NCBI GenBank assembly: GCA_023150805.1
Contig: JAKLKF010000079.1
Span: 1-35,666 of the forward strand
Reading direction: 5' to 3'
Length of the DNA stretch: 35,666 nt
DNA from: Myxococcota bacterium
GTDB taxonomy: Bacteria; Myxococcota_A; UBA796; UBA2385
Shown piece by piece: positions 8,287 through 16,251 of the stretch. Position numbers and translations under genes: made by a program. The notes below the pieces were generated by a model. The model was not told the DNA's origin. It worked only from the letters and a program-made list of their open reading frames with translations, and did not search any database. Numbering within the stretch: the stretch's first letter is position 1; each line of letters opens with the position of its first letter.

Positions 8287-8313
8287 GCGGCCCGCGCGGT
8301 CCCCCAAAGCGAG

Positions 8314-8339
8314 ACGCCCGAACCTGGGGGTCCGGGCGT
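8314..8339. terminator. Hairpin between metallopeptidase gene and tRNA-Ala(CGC)
   Basis: Arms ACGCCCG (8314-8320) and CGGGCGT (8333-8339) pair, with further pairing inside. It lies 27 bases after the metallopeptidase stop and just beyond the 3' end of the minus-strand tRNA, so it can end transcription from both sides. There is no long T-run; minus-strand bases after the stem read CTCGCTTTGG, much like the hairpin after tRNA-Ala(GGC). Confidence 0.55.
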
Positions 8340-8346
8340 TCGGAAG

Positions 8347-8422
8347 TGGTGGAGAGAAGGGGACTCGAACCCCCGACCTCTGGAGTGCGATTCCAGCGCT
8401 CTCCCAACTGAGCTATCTCCCC
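8347..8422 (-). tRNA. tRNA-Ala(CGC)
   Basis: A 76-base cloverleaf on the minus strand with CCA encoded. The acceptor arm GGGGAGA pairs with TCTCTCC and contains the G3:U70 pair that marks alanine tRNAs. The D-arm is GCTCAGTTGGGAGAGC, the anticodon stem CTGGA/TCCAG holds loop ATCGCAC with anticodon CGC (8387-8389), and the T-arm has GGTTCGAGTCC. It reads GCG codons. The discriminator base is A. Confidence 0.96.
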
Positions 8423-8458
8423 AGCACGCACCGCGTTTAGCCGCTCGTCCTCGCGCAG

Positions 8459-9958
8459 TCAAGGAAGAGCCGCGGGCGCGTCCGGGGCAGGGGTCGGGTC
8501 GACCCGGAAGAGGATCCAGCCATAGCCGTCCTCCCGCGCGGTCTCGGTGAGGGTGACCGGGCCGCTCGTCCAGACCCCTCCGGCGGCCAGGAAGGGGGCC
8601 ACGATCGGCGCCTGCGTCCAGTCCTCGACGAACCACAGGACCCAGGCGATCCGCTCGTCGGCCAGCCAGCGCGCGAAGGCCTGGGGGTCTCCCCCGGTGG
8701 GCACGTCGAACCACGAGTGCAGGCGCCGCTCGTGCGGGTTGCGGTCGATCCAGACCGCCGGGATGCCGTCGACCAGCAGCGGTCGGTCGGCGGGCACCTG
8801 GGCCTCGAACCAGCGCCCCAGCTCGAGCTGGGGCTTGTACCAGGCCACGGAACGGTCGACCTGGCGGCGCGTCTCGACCAGGTTCGCCCCCAGGCCCTGC
8901 ACCAGCAGCACCGCGCCCACCACCACCGCGACCGGCCGCGGCAAGGTGCGCAGGACCCGGACCATGCCCGCGACGCCCAGGGCCACCCAGGACGGCACGA
9001 TGGGACAGAGCCACTTCCAGTACAGGTTGTGGTCCGGGCTGTGCTGCCCCACCAGCCCGATGCCCAGCCACACCCCGGTCAGCAGCAGCGTGAGCAGGGC
9101 CCAGGAGCGGTGCAGTCCGTGGCGGCGCCAGGGCGTGGTGGCCAGGGTCAGCAGCAGCCCCAGCCAGGTGCCCCACCCCACCCGCCAGGGCATCAGCCAG
9201 GCACCGAGGCGGAGGGAGACCCCGACCCCGTTGCGCAGCCAGTCCAGGCGGCTCACGGCCTCCTCTCCCAGGCCGGTCTCGACGTTGACGGCGACGGAGT
9301 GCCCCCAGAACATGGCCGTGCCGTGGTCGACCCGGGTGTAGGTCGCCCAGGCGACCACCGCGATCCCCAGCGGGAGCAGGGCCGCCAGCAGGCGCGGCGC
9401 CCGCGGGCCGCGCCCGAGCGCGTGCACGGCCAGCACCGGCGCGACGGCCAGGGCGCCGTCCATGCGGACCAGGAAGGCCAGCGCGCCGAAGACGCCGGCC
9501 AGGGCCAGCCGCTCGCGCGACAGGGCGGCGAGCAACGCGAGCAGCCAGGCGGCGTAGACCGGCTCGCGCAGGGAGGAGGAGCTGTACAGGGCCAGCTCGG
9601 GCTGCACCACCAGGATCAGCCCGGCGAGCAGCGCGACGGTGGGGCCCCACAGGCGCGCCGCGAGGGCGACGGCCAGGCCGACCGCGACCAGCCCGCCCGT
9701 CAGGGTCACCAGGCGCGCGGCCACCACCGGGTCGCCCACCACGGCCAGGGCCAGCGCGCCGAGCGCGTAGTACCCAGGCATGTGGTTCATGTCGAAGTGC
9801 CGGAAGCCGCCCTCCAGCACGCCCCGGATCATGGCCAGGTTGCCGTAGTCGCTCTCCTCCCAGCCGAAGAAGCGCCGCTGGAGGAACAGGCGCCAGGGCA
9901 GGGCCAGCGCCAGCACGCCCGCCACCAGCAACCCCGTCCGCGCCCGCTGCGTGCTCAC
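8459..9958 (-). CDS. Polytopic membrane glycosyltransferase (GT39/ArnT-like, GT-C fold)
   Basis: A 499-residue membrane protein of the type that transfers sugars from lipid-linked donors. The N-terminus has a membrane segment (LLVAGVLALALPWRLFL), then a predicted extracytoplasmic loop with acidic residues in WEESDYGN and the segment MNHMPGYYALGAL. In GT-C enzymes the catalytic acidic pair lies in this first loop. About ten further hydrophobic segments follow (for example VVAARLVTLTGGLVAVGLAV), and the last 110 residues are a soluble tail. The GTG at 9958 is chosen because it precedes the first membrane segment and leaves room for the divergent hydrolase. Upstream in-frame codons give an Arg-rich, unlikely N-terminus. 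Donor and acceptor are unknown. Confidence 0.78.
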   Translation of the reverse strand: MSTQRARTGLLVAGVLALALPWRLFLQRRFFGWEESDYGNLAMIRGVLEGGFRHFDMNHMPGYYALGALALAVVGDPVVAARLVTLTGGLVAVGLAVALAARLWGPTVALLAGLILVVQPELALYSSSSLREPVYAAWLLALLAALSRERLALAGVFGALAFLVRMDGALAVAPVLAVHALGRGPRAPRLLAALLPLGIAVVAWATYTRVDHGTAMFWGHSVAVNVETGLGEEAVSRLDWLRNGVGVSLRLGAWLMPWRVGWGTWLGLLLTLATTPWRRHGLHRSWALLTLLLTGVWLGIGLVGQHSPDHNLYWKWLCPIVPSWVALGVAGMVRVLRTLPRPVAVVVGAVLLVQGLGANLVETRRQVDRSVAWYKPQLELGRWFEAQVPADRPLLVDGIPAVWIDRNPHERRLHSWFDVPTGGDPQAFARWLADERIAWVLWFVEDWTQAPIVAPFLAAGGVWTSGPVTLTETAREDGYGWILFRVDPTPAPDAPAALP

Positions 9959-10008
9959 CCTCGCCGCTCCATCTCGGCCCGCCGCGCGTGCGCTCGGGAC
10001 CGCTCCGT

Positions 10009-10014
10009 TATGCT
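10009..10014 (+). promoter_or_regulatory. Candidate -10 box, possibly giving a leaderless mRNA
   Basis: TATGCT lies six bases before the ATG at 10021, so a transcript would start at or next to the start codon. No convincing -35 hexamer is seen at 17 bases. A TATGCT box also occurs upstream of the lipoprotein gene at 28621. Confidence 0.3.
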
Positions 10015-10020
10015 CGCCAC

Positions 10021-10959
10021 ATGCCCACCGACGCCGCCATCGCTCCCGCGACCGCACCCGAGCGTACCGTGCAGAGCGGCTTCGCGCGCGCCGAGGACGG
10101 CGTCGAGCTGCACTGGACCGCCACCGGCCAGGGCCCGCTGATGCTGTGCTGCAACGGCGTGGGCGTGGGCACCTTCTTCTGGCGCTACCTCGAGCGCCAC
10201 TTCTCCCGCACCCACACGGTGGTCTTGTGGGACTACCGCGGCCACGGCCGCAGCAGCCGCCAGCTCGACCCGCTGCGGGCCGACATGTCGGTGCAGCGCC
10301 ACGCGCAGGACCTGGGCTTCGTGCTCGACGCCGCCCGCCGCGCCGGCGCGCCCGCCGGACCGGCCGTGGTGGTGGGGCACAGCATGGGCTGCCAGGTGTC
10401 CCTGGAGTTTCGCCGCCAACGGCCCGACGACGTCGCCGCCCTCGTCCTGGCCCTGGGAACGGCCGGGCGCGCGCTCGACACCTTCTTCGACTGGTCCCGA
10501 TCTCCCCTGCTGTTCCAGGCGGCCCACCGCCTCATCTTCGCGGCCGGCGAGCCAGCCAACCGGGCGCTGCGCCCCCTGCTGCTCTCTCCCCTCGCCTTCC
10601 AGGTGGCGCTGAAGGCCGAGCTGGTCGACCCCTACTACACCTCCCGGCGCGACCTCACGCCATACATGGCCCACCTGGCGACGCTGGACTTCCGCCTGTT
10701 CATCGAGAACGTCTGCCGCTTGAACGACCACGACTGCTGGCCGCTGTTGCCGGAGGTCGACCGGCCGGTCCTGGTGATCGCGGCGGAGAACGACAAGTTC
10801 ACGCCCATGTGGTGCAGCCGCAAGATGGTGGCCCAGGCCCCCGGCGCCGAGCTGCTCATCCTGGCCGGGGCCAGCCACGCCGCGCTCATCGAGCAGCCGG
10901 AGACCATCAACCACCGGATCGAGCGCTTCCTGCGAGAGCGGCTGGACCAGGCGACCTGA
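10021..10959 (+). CDS. Alpha/beta hydrolase
   Basis: A 312-residue alpha/beta hydrolase-fold protein. Features in order: the oxyanion-region strand PLMLCCNGVGVG, the DYRGHGRS loop, the nucleophile elbow GHSMG (Ser near 122), a helical cap region (about 155-225), the acid-bearing strand VIAAENDKFTP, and a C-terminal His in ASHAALIEQPE. The catalytic triad therefore looks complete. No signal peptide is evident. The ATG at 10021 is preferred over an upstream GTG at 9988 because a -10-like TATGCT lies between them. It is a single gene, divergent from the glycosyltransferase and convergent with the SRPBCC gene (13 bases apart). Substrate is not predictable; esterase, epoxide hydrolase or haloperoxidase-like activities are all possible. 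Confidence 0.88.
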   Translation: MPTDAAIAPATAPERTVQSGFARAEDGVELHWTATGQGPLMLCCNGVGVGTFFWRYLERHFSRTHTVVLWDYRGHGRSSRQLDPLRADMSVQRHAQDLGFVLDAARRAGAPAGPAVVVGHSMGCQVSLEFRRQRPDDVAALVLALGTAGRALDTFFDWSRSPLLFQAAHRLIFAAGEPANRALRPLLLSPLAFQVALKAELVDPYYTSRRDLTPYMAHLATLDFRLFIENVCRLNDHDCWPLLPEVDRPVLVIAAENDKFTPMWCSRKMVAQAPGAELLILAGASHAALIEQPETINHRIERFLRERLDQAT

Positions 10960-10972
10960 CCACCCGGCTCCG

Positions 10973-11446
10973 TCAAGCCCCGCGATACCGGCGCTCTGCC
11001 TCGGCCCGGAACCGGTCGAGCAGGGCGGGGAGGTCCCGACCCTCGATCGAGCGCATCACGTAGGTGGGCACCCAGGCCCCGGTCTGCAGCTCGATCTCGT
11101 AGATCGCCCGGGTCCGGGTGCCGTCGCCCAGCGGCGCCAGGGACCAGGACCCGTCGTTGGCGCGGAAGGCGCCTTCGACCAGGGACCAGCGCAAGCCCAG
11201 GGAGCCGTCGTCCCCGGCGGGATCCTGCTCCAGCCGCAGGGTGTACTGCAGGGGGCGGATCAGGTCGAGGTGGAAGCGCACCTCCCAGGCCGGGCGGGGC
11301 TGGCCGGGCCCCGCCCGCTCGTGCCGGACCACCTCCACCTGCCGGAGCCAGGGCAGGAAGGCCGGGTAGGCGCCGAAGTCGCAGATCACGTCCAGCACCA
11401 CGGCCGGAGGCGCGTCGATCTCGACCTGCTGGCGCGCGCGGCTCAC
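10973..11446 (-). CDS. SRPBCC (START/COQ10-like) domain protein
   Basis: A 157-residue single-domain protein of the SRPBCC superfamily, in the polyketide cyclase/COQ10/RatA-like group. Typical features are the first strand QQVEIDAPPAVVLDVICDF, followed by YPAFLPWLRQVEVV and a long C-terminal helix DLPALLDRFRAEAERR that closes the ligand cavity. The GTG start at 11446 overlaps the TGA of the RecG-like gene (GTGA), so the two are translationally coupled. Such domains bind lipids or hydrophobic ligands; the ligand here is unknown. Its coupling to a RecG-like protein is functionally unexplained. It converges on the alpha/beta hydrolase. Confidence 0.8.
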   Translation of the reverse strand: MSRARQQVEIDAPPAVVLDVICDFGAYPAFLPWLRQVEVVRHERAGPGQPRPAWEVRFHLDLIRPLQYTLRLEQDPAGDDGSLGLRWSLVEGAFRANDGSWSLAPLGDGTRTRAIYEIELQTGAWVPTYVMRSIEGRDLPALLDRFRAEAERRYRGA

Positions 11447-14274
11447 CGGCGGCGCCGCCTGCGACGGCGTCGGTTGCCCGCCTTGTCCGGGCGGCTGGTC
11501 GCTTCGCCCGTCGAAGCCTCGCCCAGCCATTCCCCCCAGCGCACCTGCACCGCGCGGGACAGCCCCTTCCAGCGGCGCAGCTCGGGGTCCTGGCGGGCCA
11601 GGTCGAAGGCCTCGGCGCGGGCCCGCAGCAGCAGCGCCCGGTCCTCGGGCGGATCGGCCCACGCGAACTGTGGCGCCTCTACCGCCCGGTCGCCCAGCAG
11701 CTCCTCCACGCCGCGGAACTGCAGATCCAGCTCGGCCAGGTGGAAGCCGTCGTGCTCCTGCGCCGCGAGCTCCACCACCTTCCGGCCGGCGGCCGAAGGC
11801 TGGTCGCCCAGGACGAAGGCGCAGGTGCCGTAGCGCAGGTGGCCCCGGAGCCGGTACAGCCGCACCAGGCTGTGCTTGTCGGCGTGCTCCACCACCATGA
11901 CCGTGGCGTTGTCGACCGCCGGCGCGTCCTCGATGAAGGTGGTGCTCACCAGGAGGTCGACCCGGCGATGCGCGAAGTCGTCGAAGACGCGGAAGCGCTC
12001 CTCGCGCGACATGGCCGAGGCGTAGACCGCCACCCGCGCCTCGGGCAGGATCTCCTTGCGCATGGCTTCGGCGAAGCGGCGGGCGTCCTCGGGGCCCAGC
12101 AGGTCCCGCCCGCCCGCGACCGGGAAGACCACCATCGCCTGGTGCCCGGCCTGCACCTGCTGCCGCACCAGCTCGTAGACCTGGGAGCGGTCGCCGCCCT
12201 CGAAGACCCGCGCCGCGGCCAGGTGCGAGGCCCGCCGCGGGACGACGGACATGTCGAACTCGCCGAAGACGCTGAGCGAGAGGCTGGCCGGGATCGGCGC
12301 CGTCGTCATGACGAGCAGGTCGGGCCGCGGCGTGCGGGCGGCGAGCGCCTGGGGCGACACCGTGCCGTAGCGATCCCGCTCCTCGACGATGACCAGTCCC
12401 AGGCGCTTCCACTCGACCTTCTCGTCGATGAGCGCCTGGGTCCCGAAGACGACGTGCGCCTCGCCCCGGCGGATGGCGTCGGCCTGGGCGTGGGCCACCG
12501 AGGTGCCCGCCAGCACCGGCGAGATGCCGACCGAGCGCAGGAGCGGCTCGGCGAAGAGGAAGCGGCGCTCGGCGGACAGGCCGTCGGGGCAGACGACCGC
12601 CACCTGGGCGCGGTTCTCGGCCACGATCACCGCCGCGAGCAGCGCCACCAGGCCCTTGCCCGCGCCCACGTCCCCCTGGAGCAGGCGGTTCATCGGGCGC
12701 GGCTGGATCAGGTCGCGCCGGATCTCCGAGAGGGCCTGCTCCTGGCCGTCGTCGAGCACGATGCCGTGCTGCAGCTCGAGCTGGCCGAGGTAGCCGTGCA
12801 GGGCCTTGTGGGCGGTGCCCCGCGTGCCGCGACTGGCCGCCGCGCGCATCGCGACGCCGAGCTGCAGCAGGAACAGCTCCTCGAAGGCCAGGCGGGTGCG
12901 CCCCCGGCGCGTCGTGTTGGCCGGGAAGTGCGCGTCGCGCAGGGCCTCGTCCAGGCCCAGCAGGCGGTGGTGCTCGAGCACGGGCGGCGGCAGCGTGTCC
13001 TTGACCTGCCCCAGCACCAGCGGGAGCAGGCGGGCGATCGCGTCCCGCAGGTCGCTGTCGTCGATCCCCTCCAGGCCGTAGGTGGCGAGCCACCCGCTGC
13101 CGCGGCCGTCCAGGCCGACCACCTCGGCCTCGAACAGGCTGGCCACGCCGCCCTCGTCGTCGGGGGCCGCGTCCCAGCTCGGCTCGCCCACCAGGGCCAC
13201 CTCGGTGCCCGGGTTCCAGCCCTCGAAGCCGCGCGGCGGCGCGCCGACCCAGCGGGCCACCACCCGGACTCCGTCGCGCAGGTCGAGCACCACTTCGCGG
13301 CGCACCAGCCCCGGCGACAGGCGACTGCAGCGGCGAATCACCTGGCCCCGCACCACCACCCGGCCGTCGCCGACGCTCTCCCCTTCCTCCACAGCGGCCC
13401 GGAGGTGGGGACGTCGCTCGAAGCCCTCGGGCGGCAGCAGGAGCAGGTCGGCGACCGTGCTCAGCCCCTGCGCGTCCAGCCGGGCCACCAGGGTGGGGTC
13501 CAGGCCCGGGACCTCGGCCAGGGGCAGCTCACCGCGCTCGGGGTGCAGGAAGGGCAGGCGGCCCGCGCCACCCTCCCGATCCTCGCGCTGCGCGTCGTCC
13601 CGGGCATCGTCGCGCGCGAGGGCCTCCCGGGCCGGCGCGGGGCGCGACGGGCGCGCGGCGGGCGCGGCGGCACCGGCGCGAAGCTGGGCCAGCAGCGCCT
13701 CGAGATCGTCCTCGGGGGGCGGCGCGGCCCCCGCCGCCTCGGCGAGGGCCTCGTCAGCCGTGACGCCCTCCTCGGCAGCGTCGCCCGCGACCCCGTCGCC
13801 CGCGACCCCGTCGCCCGCGACCCCATCCCCCGCGCCCCCCGCCGCCGGCCCCTCGGCCGGCTTCGGGCGCGGCTCGGGCACCGGGCGTCCCGGCCCACCG
13901 CCGCGACCCTGCCCGGCGATCACGAGCCGCGCGCGGGCCGGCAGCGGCAGGAGAGGGGCGCCGACCTGGGCGACGGGCTGGACCTGCTCCAGCGCCTGGA
14001 CCACCCGGGCCAGCAGGACGGCGCGATCGTCGGCCTGCGCCTGGTCCAGGTCCGCCAGCAGGGCGCGCGCCTGCCGCAGCGCGGCGGGGATCTCGTCCGG
14101 GCCGTCGACCAGGGCGAGGGCCTCGTCGAGGAGGCGTGCACAGTTCGCGCCCAGGTAGGGCGCCCGGAGTTCCCGCTCCGGAGACAGGCGCACCCACTCC
14201 AGCGTCCGCCGGACCGCCGCAAGGCGACCCCAGGCCGTGGGGGCGTCACCGAAGGGACCGGTCCCGGTGAGCAC
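11443..14274 (-). CDS. RecG-like protein with degraded helicase motifs
   Basis: A 943-residue protein with the full RecG layout: an N-terminal helical region, an acidic low-complexity insert (about 145-250), a wedge/OB region (about 265-370), two helicase lobes (about 480-850) and the RecG C-terminal region. The motifs are altered. Walker A reads GDVGAGKG where RecG has GSGKT. Motif II reads VIVEERDRYG instead of VIVDEQHRFG. Motif III reads TTAPIPAS instead of TATPIPRT. The region matching IEVGVDVPNATVM reads IEDAPAVDNATVM, and motif VI reads RGHLRYG instead of RGRVGRG. ATP-driven branch migration is therefore unlikely. It ends in nine arginines. It starts 7 bases after greA and overlaps the SRPBCC gene. 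The reading frame is intact, so it is a maintained pseudo-helicase rather than a pseudogene. Confidence 0.85.
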   Translation of the reverse strand: MLTGTGPFGDAPTAWGRLAAVRRTLEWVRLSPERELRAPYLGANCARLLDEALALVDGPDEIPAALRQARALLADLDQAQADDRAVLLARVVQALEQVQPVAQVGAPLLPLPARARLVIAGQGRGGGPGRPVPEPRPKPAEGPAAGGAGDGVAGDGVAGDGVAGDAAEEGVTADEALAEAAGAAPPPEDDLEALLAQLRAGAAAPAARPSRPAPAREALARDDARDDAQREDREGGAGRLPFLHPERGELPLAEVPGLDPTLVARLDAQGLSTVADLLLLPPEGFERRPHLRAAVEEGESVGDGRVVVRGQVIRRCSRLSPGLVRREVVLDLRDGVRVVARWVGAPPRGFEGWNPGTEVALVGEPSWDAAPDDEGGVASLFEAEVVGLDGRGSGWLATYGLEGIDDSDLRDAIARLLPLVLGQVKDTLPPPVLEHHRLLGLDEALRDAHFPANTTRRGRTRLAFEELFLLQLGVAMRAAASRGTRGTAHKALHGYLGQLELQHGIVLDDGQEQALSEIRRDLIQPRPMNRLLQGDVGAGKGLVALLAAVIVAENRAQVAVVCPDGLSAERRFLFAEPLLRSVGISPVLAGTSVAHAQADAIRRGEAHVVFGTQALIDEKVEWKRLGLVIVEERDRYGTVSPQALAARTPRPDLLVMTTAPIPASLSLSVFGEFDMSVVPRRASHLAAARVFEGGDRSQVYELVRQQVQAGHQAMVVFPVAGGRDLLGPEDARRFAEAMRKEILPEARVAVYASAMSREERFRVFDDFAHRRVDLLVSTTFIEDAPAVDNATVMVVEHADKHSLVRLYRLRGHLRYGTCAFVLGDQPSAAGRKVVELAAQEHDGFHLAELDLQFRGVEELLGDRAVEAPQFAWADPPEDRALLLRARAEAFDLARQDPELRRWKGLSRAVQVRWGEWLGEASTGEATSRPDKAGNRRRRRRRRR
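13781..13825. repeat. 15-base in-frame tandem repeat, three copies
   Basis: Three consecutive copies of a 15-base unit (TCGCCCGCGACCCCG on the plus strand, last base changed in copy three) encode the repeat GDGVA inside the low-complexity insert of the RecG-like protein. The length is a multiple of three, so copy-number change would keep the frame. Confidence 0.9.
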
Positions 14275-14281
14275 GGGTGAC

Positions 14282-14758
14282 CTACTTGTAGTGGACGTTG
14301 GTGATGACGAAGGTGCGGCGACCGCGCGGCGTCTCGGCCATCACCTCGTCGTCGACGTTGCGTCCGATGAGCGCGCGCCCGATCGGGCTGTTGAAGGAGA
14401 TCTTGCCCTGGCCCACGTCCGCCTCGTCCACGCCGACGATGCGGTAGGTCACGACCTCGTCGCTGTCCTGGTCCTCGAGCACGACGGTGGTCCCGAAGAC
14501 GACCCGCGGGGAGGGCTGCATCTCGCTGACCCGGATGACCTCGGCCCGGGCGAGCTTGCCCTTGAGCTCGCCGATGCGCCCCTCGCACAGGGCCTGCCGG
14601 TGCTTGGCGTCCTCGTACTCGGAGTTCTCCGAGATGTCGCCGTGCGCGCGCGCCTCCTCGATGTCCTTGACGATCTTGGGGCGCAGCACCTCCAGGTGGT
14701 GCTTGAGCTCGGCCTGGAGAGCTGCGTGACCCTCGGGGGTCATGGGCACGCGGTCCAT
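14282..14758 (-). CDS. greA: Transcription elongation factor GreA
   Basis: A 158-residue GreA. It binds the RNA polymerase secondary channel and stimulates cleavage of backtracked transcripts. The N-terminal coiled coil (about 1-75) includes the tip region with acidic residues in GDISENSEYEDAK. The C-terminal FKBP-like domain includes VFGTTVVLED and ISFNSPIGRALIG. Length and sequence are typical for the family. The ATG at 14758 has a good upstream site (GAGGACACAGG). It is first in a three-gene run with the RecG-like and SRPBCC genes. Confidence 0.97.
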   Translation of the reverse strand: MDRVPMTPEGHAALQAELKHHLEVLRPKIVKDIEEARAHGDISENSEYEDAKHRQALCEGRIGELKGKLARAEVIRVSEMQPSPRVVFGTTVVLEDQDSDEVVTYRIVGVDEADVGQGKISFNSPIGRALIGRNVDDEVMAETPRGRRTFVITNVHYK

Positions 14759-14831
14759 CCTGTGTCCTCACGATGATGCAGGTTCGAGGGTTGCCCGCTC
14801 GGCGGACCGAGGCGGGGCTGGGGTCCGGCCC

Positions 14832-14885
14832 CGACCCGTCCACGGGTCGCTCGCGGCGGTCGCGAGCCCGACCCGAGGGGGTCGG
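14832..14885. terminator. Three adjacent hairpins between the pyr operon and greA
   Basis: Three perfect inverted repeats sit head to tail: CGACCCG-TCCA-CGGGTCG (14832-14849), CTCGCG-GCGGT-CGCGAG (14850-14866) and CCGACCC-GAGG-GGGTCGG (14868-14885). They lie after the pyr operon and upstream of greA on the same strand. No T-tract follows, so termination may need Rho; they could also shape the greA leader. The other bases of the 14759-14976 gap show no gene. Confidence 0.5.
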
Positions 14886-14950
14886 CACCCGATCGGTCCC
14901 GCCGGTCCGGGCAGGCTGGGAGACGCCGGGGCTTCGCGTCCTCCCCCGAT

Positions 14951-14959
14951 AACCTACCA
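14951..14959 (-). promoter_or_regulatory. Candidate extended -10 for greA
   Basis: On the minus strand this reads TGGTAGGTT, an extended -10 (TGn plus TAGGTT) just past the pyrC' stop. A leader of nearly 190 bases including the three hairpins would result. The -35 position is poor, so confidence is low. Confidence 0.3.
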
Positions 14960-14976
14960 CCCGATGCCGGCGACCA

Positions 14977-16251
14977 TCAGCCTTCGACCACCGGGCAGCC
15001 GTCGACCAGCGTCAGGTGCACGCGGCCGCGCAGCGAGCGACCCCGCAGCGGCTCGTTGTCCGAGCGCGACCAGCGCGGCGGCCCCACCGTCCAGGTGGCG
15101 TCGGGGTCGACGACGACGAGATCGGCGACGTCGCCCTCGGCCAGGCGCGCGAGACGCCCGAGCACCGCGGCCGGGGCGACGGAGAGCGCCGAGACGACCG
15201 CCGGCAGGTCCCCGTCCAGGGCGGTGAGCGCGGCGGAGAAGGCGGTCTCCAGCCCGGTCGCGCCGGGAGTGGCGCGCTCGTACTCGAGCTCCTTGTCGAC
15301 GCGGGTCCAGGGCTGGTGATCCGAGCACAGGCCAATCACGCCGTCCCGCACGGCGGCGAGCAGCGCCAGCCGGTCGGCCTCGGGCCGCAGCGGCGGCAGC
15401 AGCCGGCCCGCCGGATCGTAGCCGTGGTCCCGGACCCAGGCGTCGGTCAGCAGCAGGCTGCGCGCCGGGGCGCTGCCCGTCACCGGCAGCCCCTCGTCCT
15501 GGGCCTGGCGGAGCAGGGCGACCGACCGGGCCGTCGTCAGGTGGCTGCAGTGCACCCTGCTGCCCGTCAGGCGCACCAGGGCCAGGATCAGCTCCAGGCC
15601 CACCTCCTCCGAAGCGGCGGGGATGCCGCGCAGCCCGATCTCCAGGCTGACCTTGCCCTCGTGCATGCAGCCGCGGGTCTCCAGCGACGGGAGGGCCGGC
15701 CGCAGCAGCACCGGGGCGCCAAAGGGGCGGGCGTACTCCAGCGCGTTGCGCAGGACGGCGGCGTCGCCCATCGCCAGGCCCCCGTCGGAGAGGGCCACGC
15801 AGCCCTCCTCCAGCATGGTGCCCATCTCGGCCAGCTCCTGGCCCTTCAGGCCGAGGCTGACCGCGCCGGCCCGCAGGACCCTCGCGCCGGGCAGGCCCCG
15901 CGTCGCCTGGACCGCCCCGGCGGCGACCGCGCCGCTGTCGATCACCGGCTCGGTCGCCGGCGAGGCGAGCACGGTGGTGAAGCCCCCGGCCGCAGCGCCC
16001 TGGCTCCCGGTGCGCAGGTCCTCGCGCCAGGTCGCCCCCGGATCGGCCAGGTCCGCCACCAGGTCGACGAAGCCGGGCAGCACGGCCCGGCCGGCGCAGT
16101 CGATCACGCGCGCGTCGCCGGCCTCCAGGTGAGCGCCCCGCTCCACCACCCGCCCGTCGACGATCCGCAGGTCGAGCACCTGGTCGGTCCCCGAGGCCGG
16201 GCACAGCACCCGGCCCCCACGAAGCACCAGCCCCGCATCAGGCAGCGGCAT
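14977..16251 (-). CDS. pyrC': Inactive dihydroorotase homologue (PyrC'/PyrX type)
   Basis: A 424-residue class I dihydroorotase-like amidohydrolase. Active enzymes bind zinc through an HxH in a motif like GFIDLHVHLREPG; here the same place reads GFVDLVADLADPG, so both histidines are gone. Other family features remain: AAAGGFTTV, HCSHLTTARSV and the Asp in LCSDHQPW. Loss of HxH is known from non-catalytic PyrC' proteins, for example in Pseudomonas, that act as structural partners of aspartate carbamoyltransferase. The ATG at 16251 lies inside the end of pyrB (14-base overlap), matching such a partnership. A separate active dihydroorotase should exist elsewhere in the genome. DNA around the motif is clean, so a reading error is unlikely. 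Confidence 0.9.
   Translation of the reverse strand: MPLPDAGLVLRGGRVLCPASGTDQVLDLRIVDGRVVERGAHLEAGDARVIDCAGRAVLPGFVDLVADLADPGATWREDLRTGSQGAAAGGFTTVLASPATEPVIDSGAVAAGAVQATRGLPGARVLRAGAVSLGLKGQELAEMGTMLEEGCVALSDGGLAMGDAAVLRNALEYARPFGAPVLLRPALPSLETRGCMHEGKVSLEIGLRGIPAASEEVGLELILALVRLTGSRVHCSHLTTARSVALLRQAQDEGLPVTGSAPARSLLLTDAWVRDHGYDPAGRLLPPLRPEADRLALLAAVRDGVIGLCSDHQPWTRVDKELEYERATPGATGLETAFSAALTALDGDLPAVVSALSVAPAAVLGRLARLAEGDVADLVVVDPDATWTVGPPRWSRSDNEPLRGRSLRGRVHLTLVDGCPVVEG

Noticed and set aside
11443..14274. Calling the RecG-like gene a pseudogene
   Set aside because: The frame is intact over 943 codons and is coupled to neighbours on both sides; only motifs are altered.
11740..14280. Long plus-strand frame opposite the RecG-like gene
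   Set aside because: Shadow frame; the minus-strand protein aligns to RecG domains throughout.
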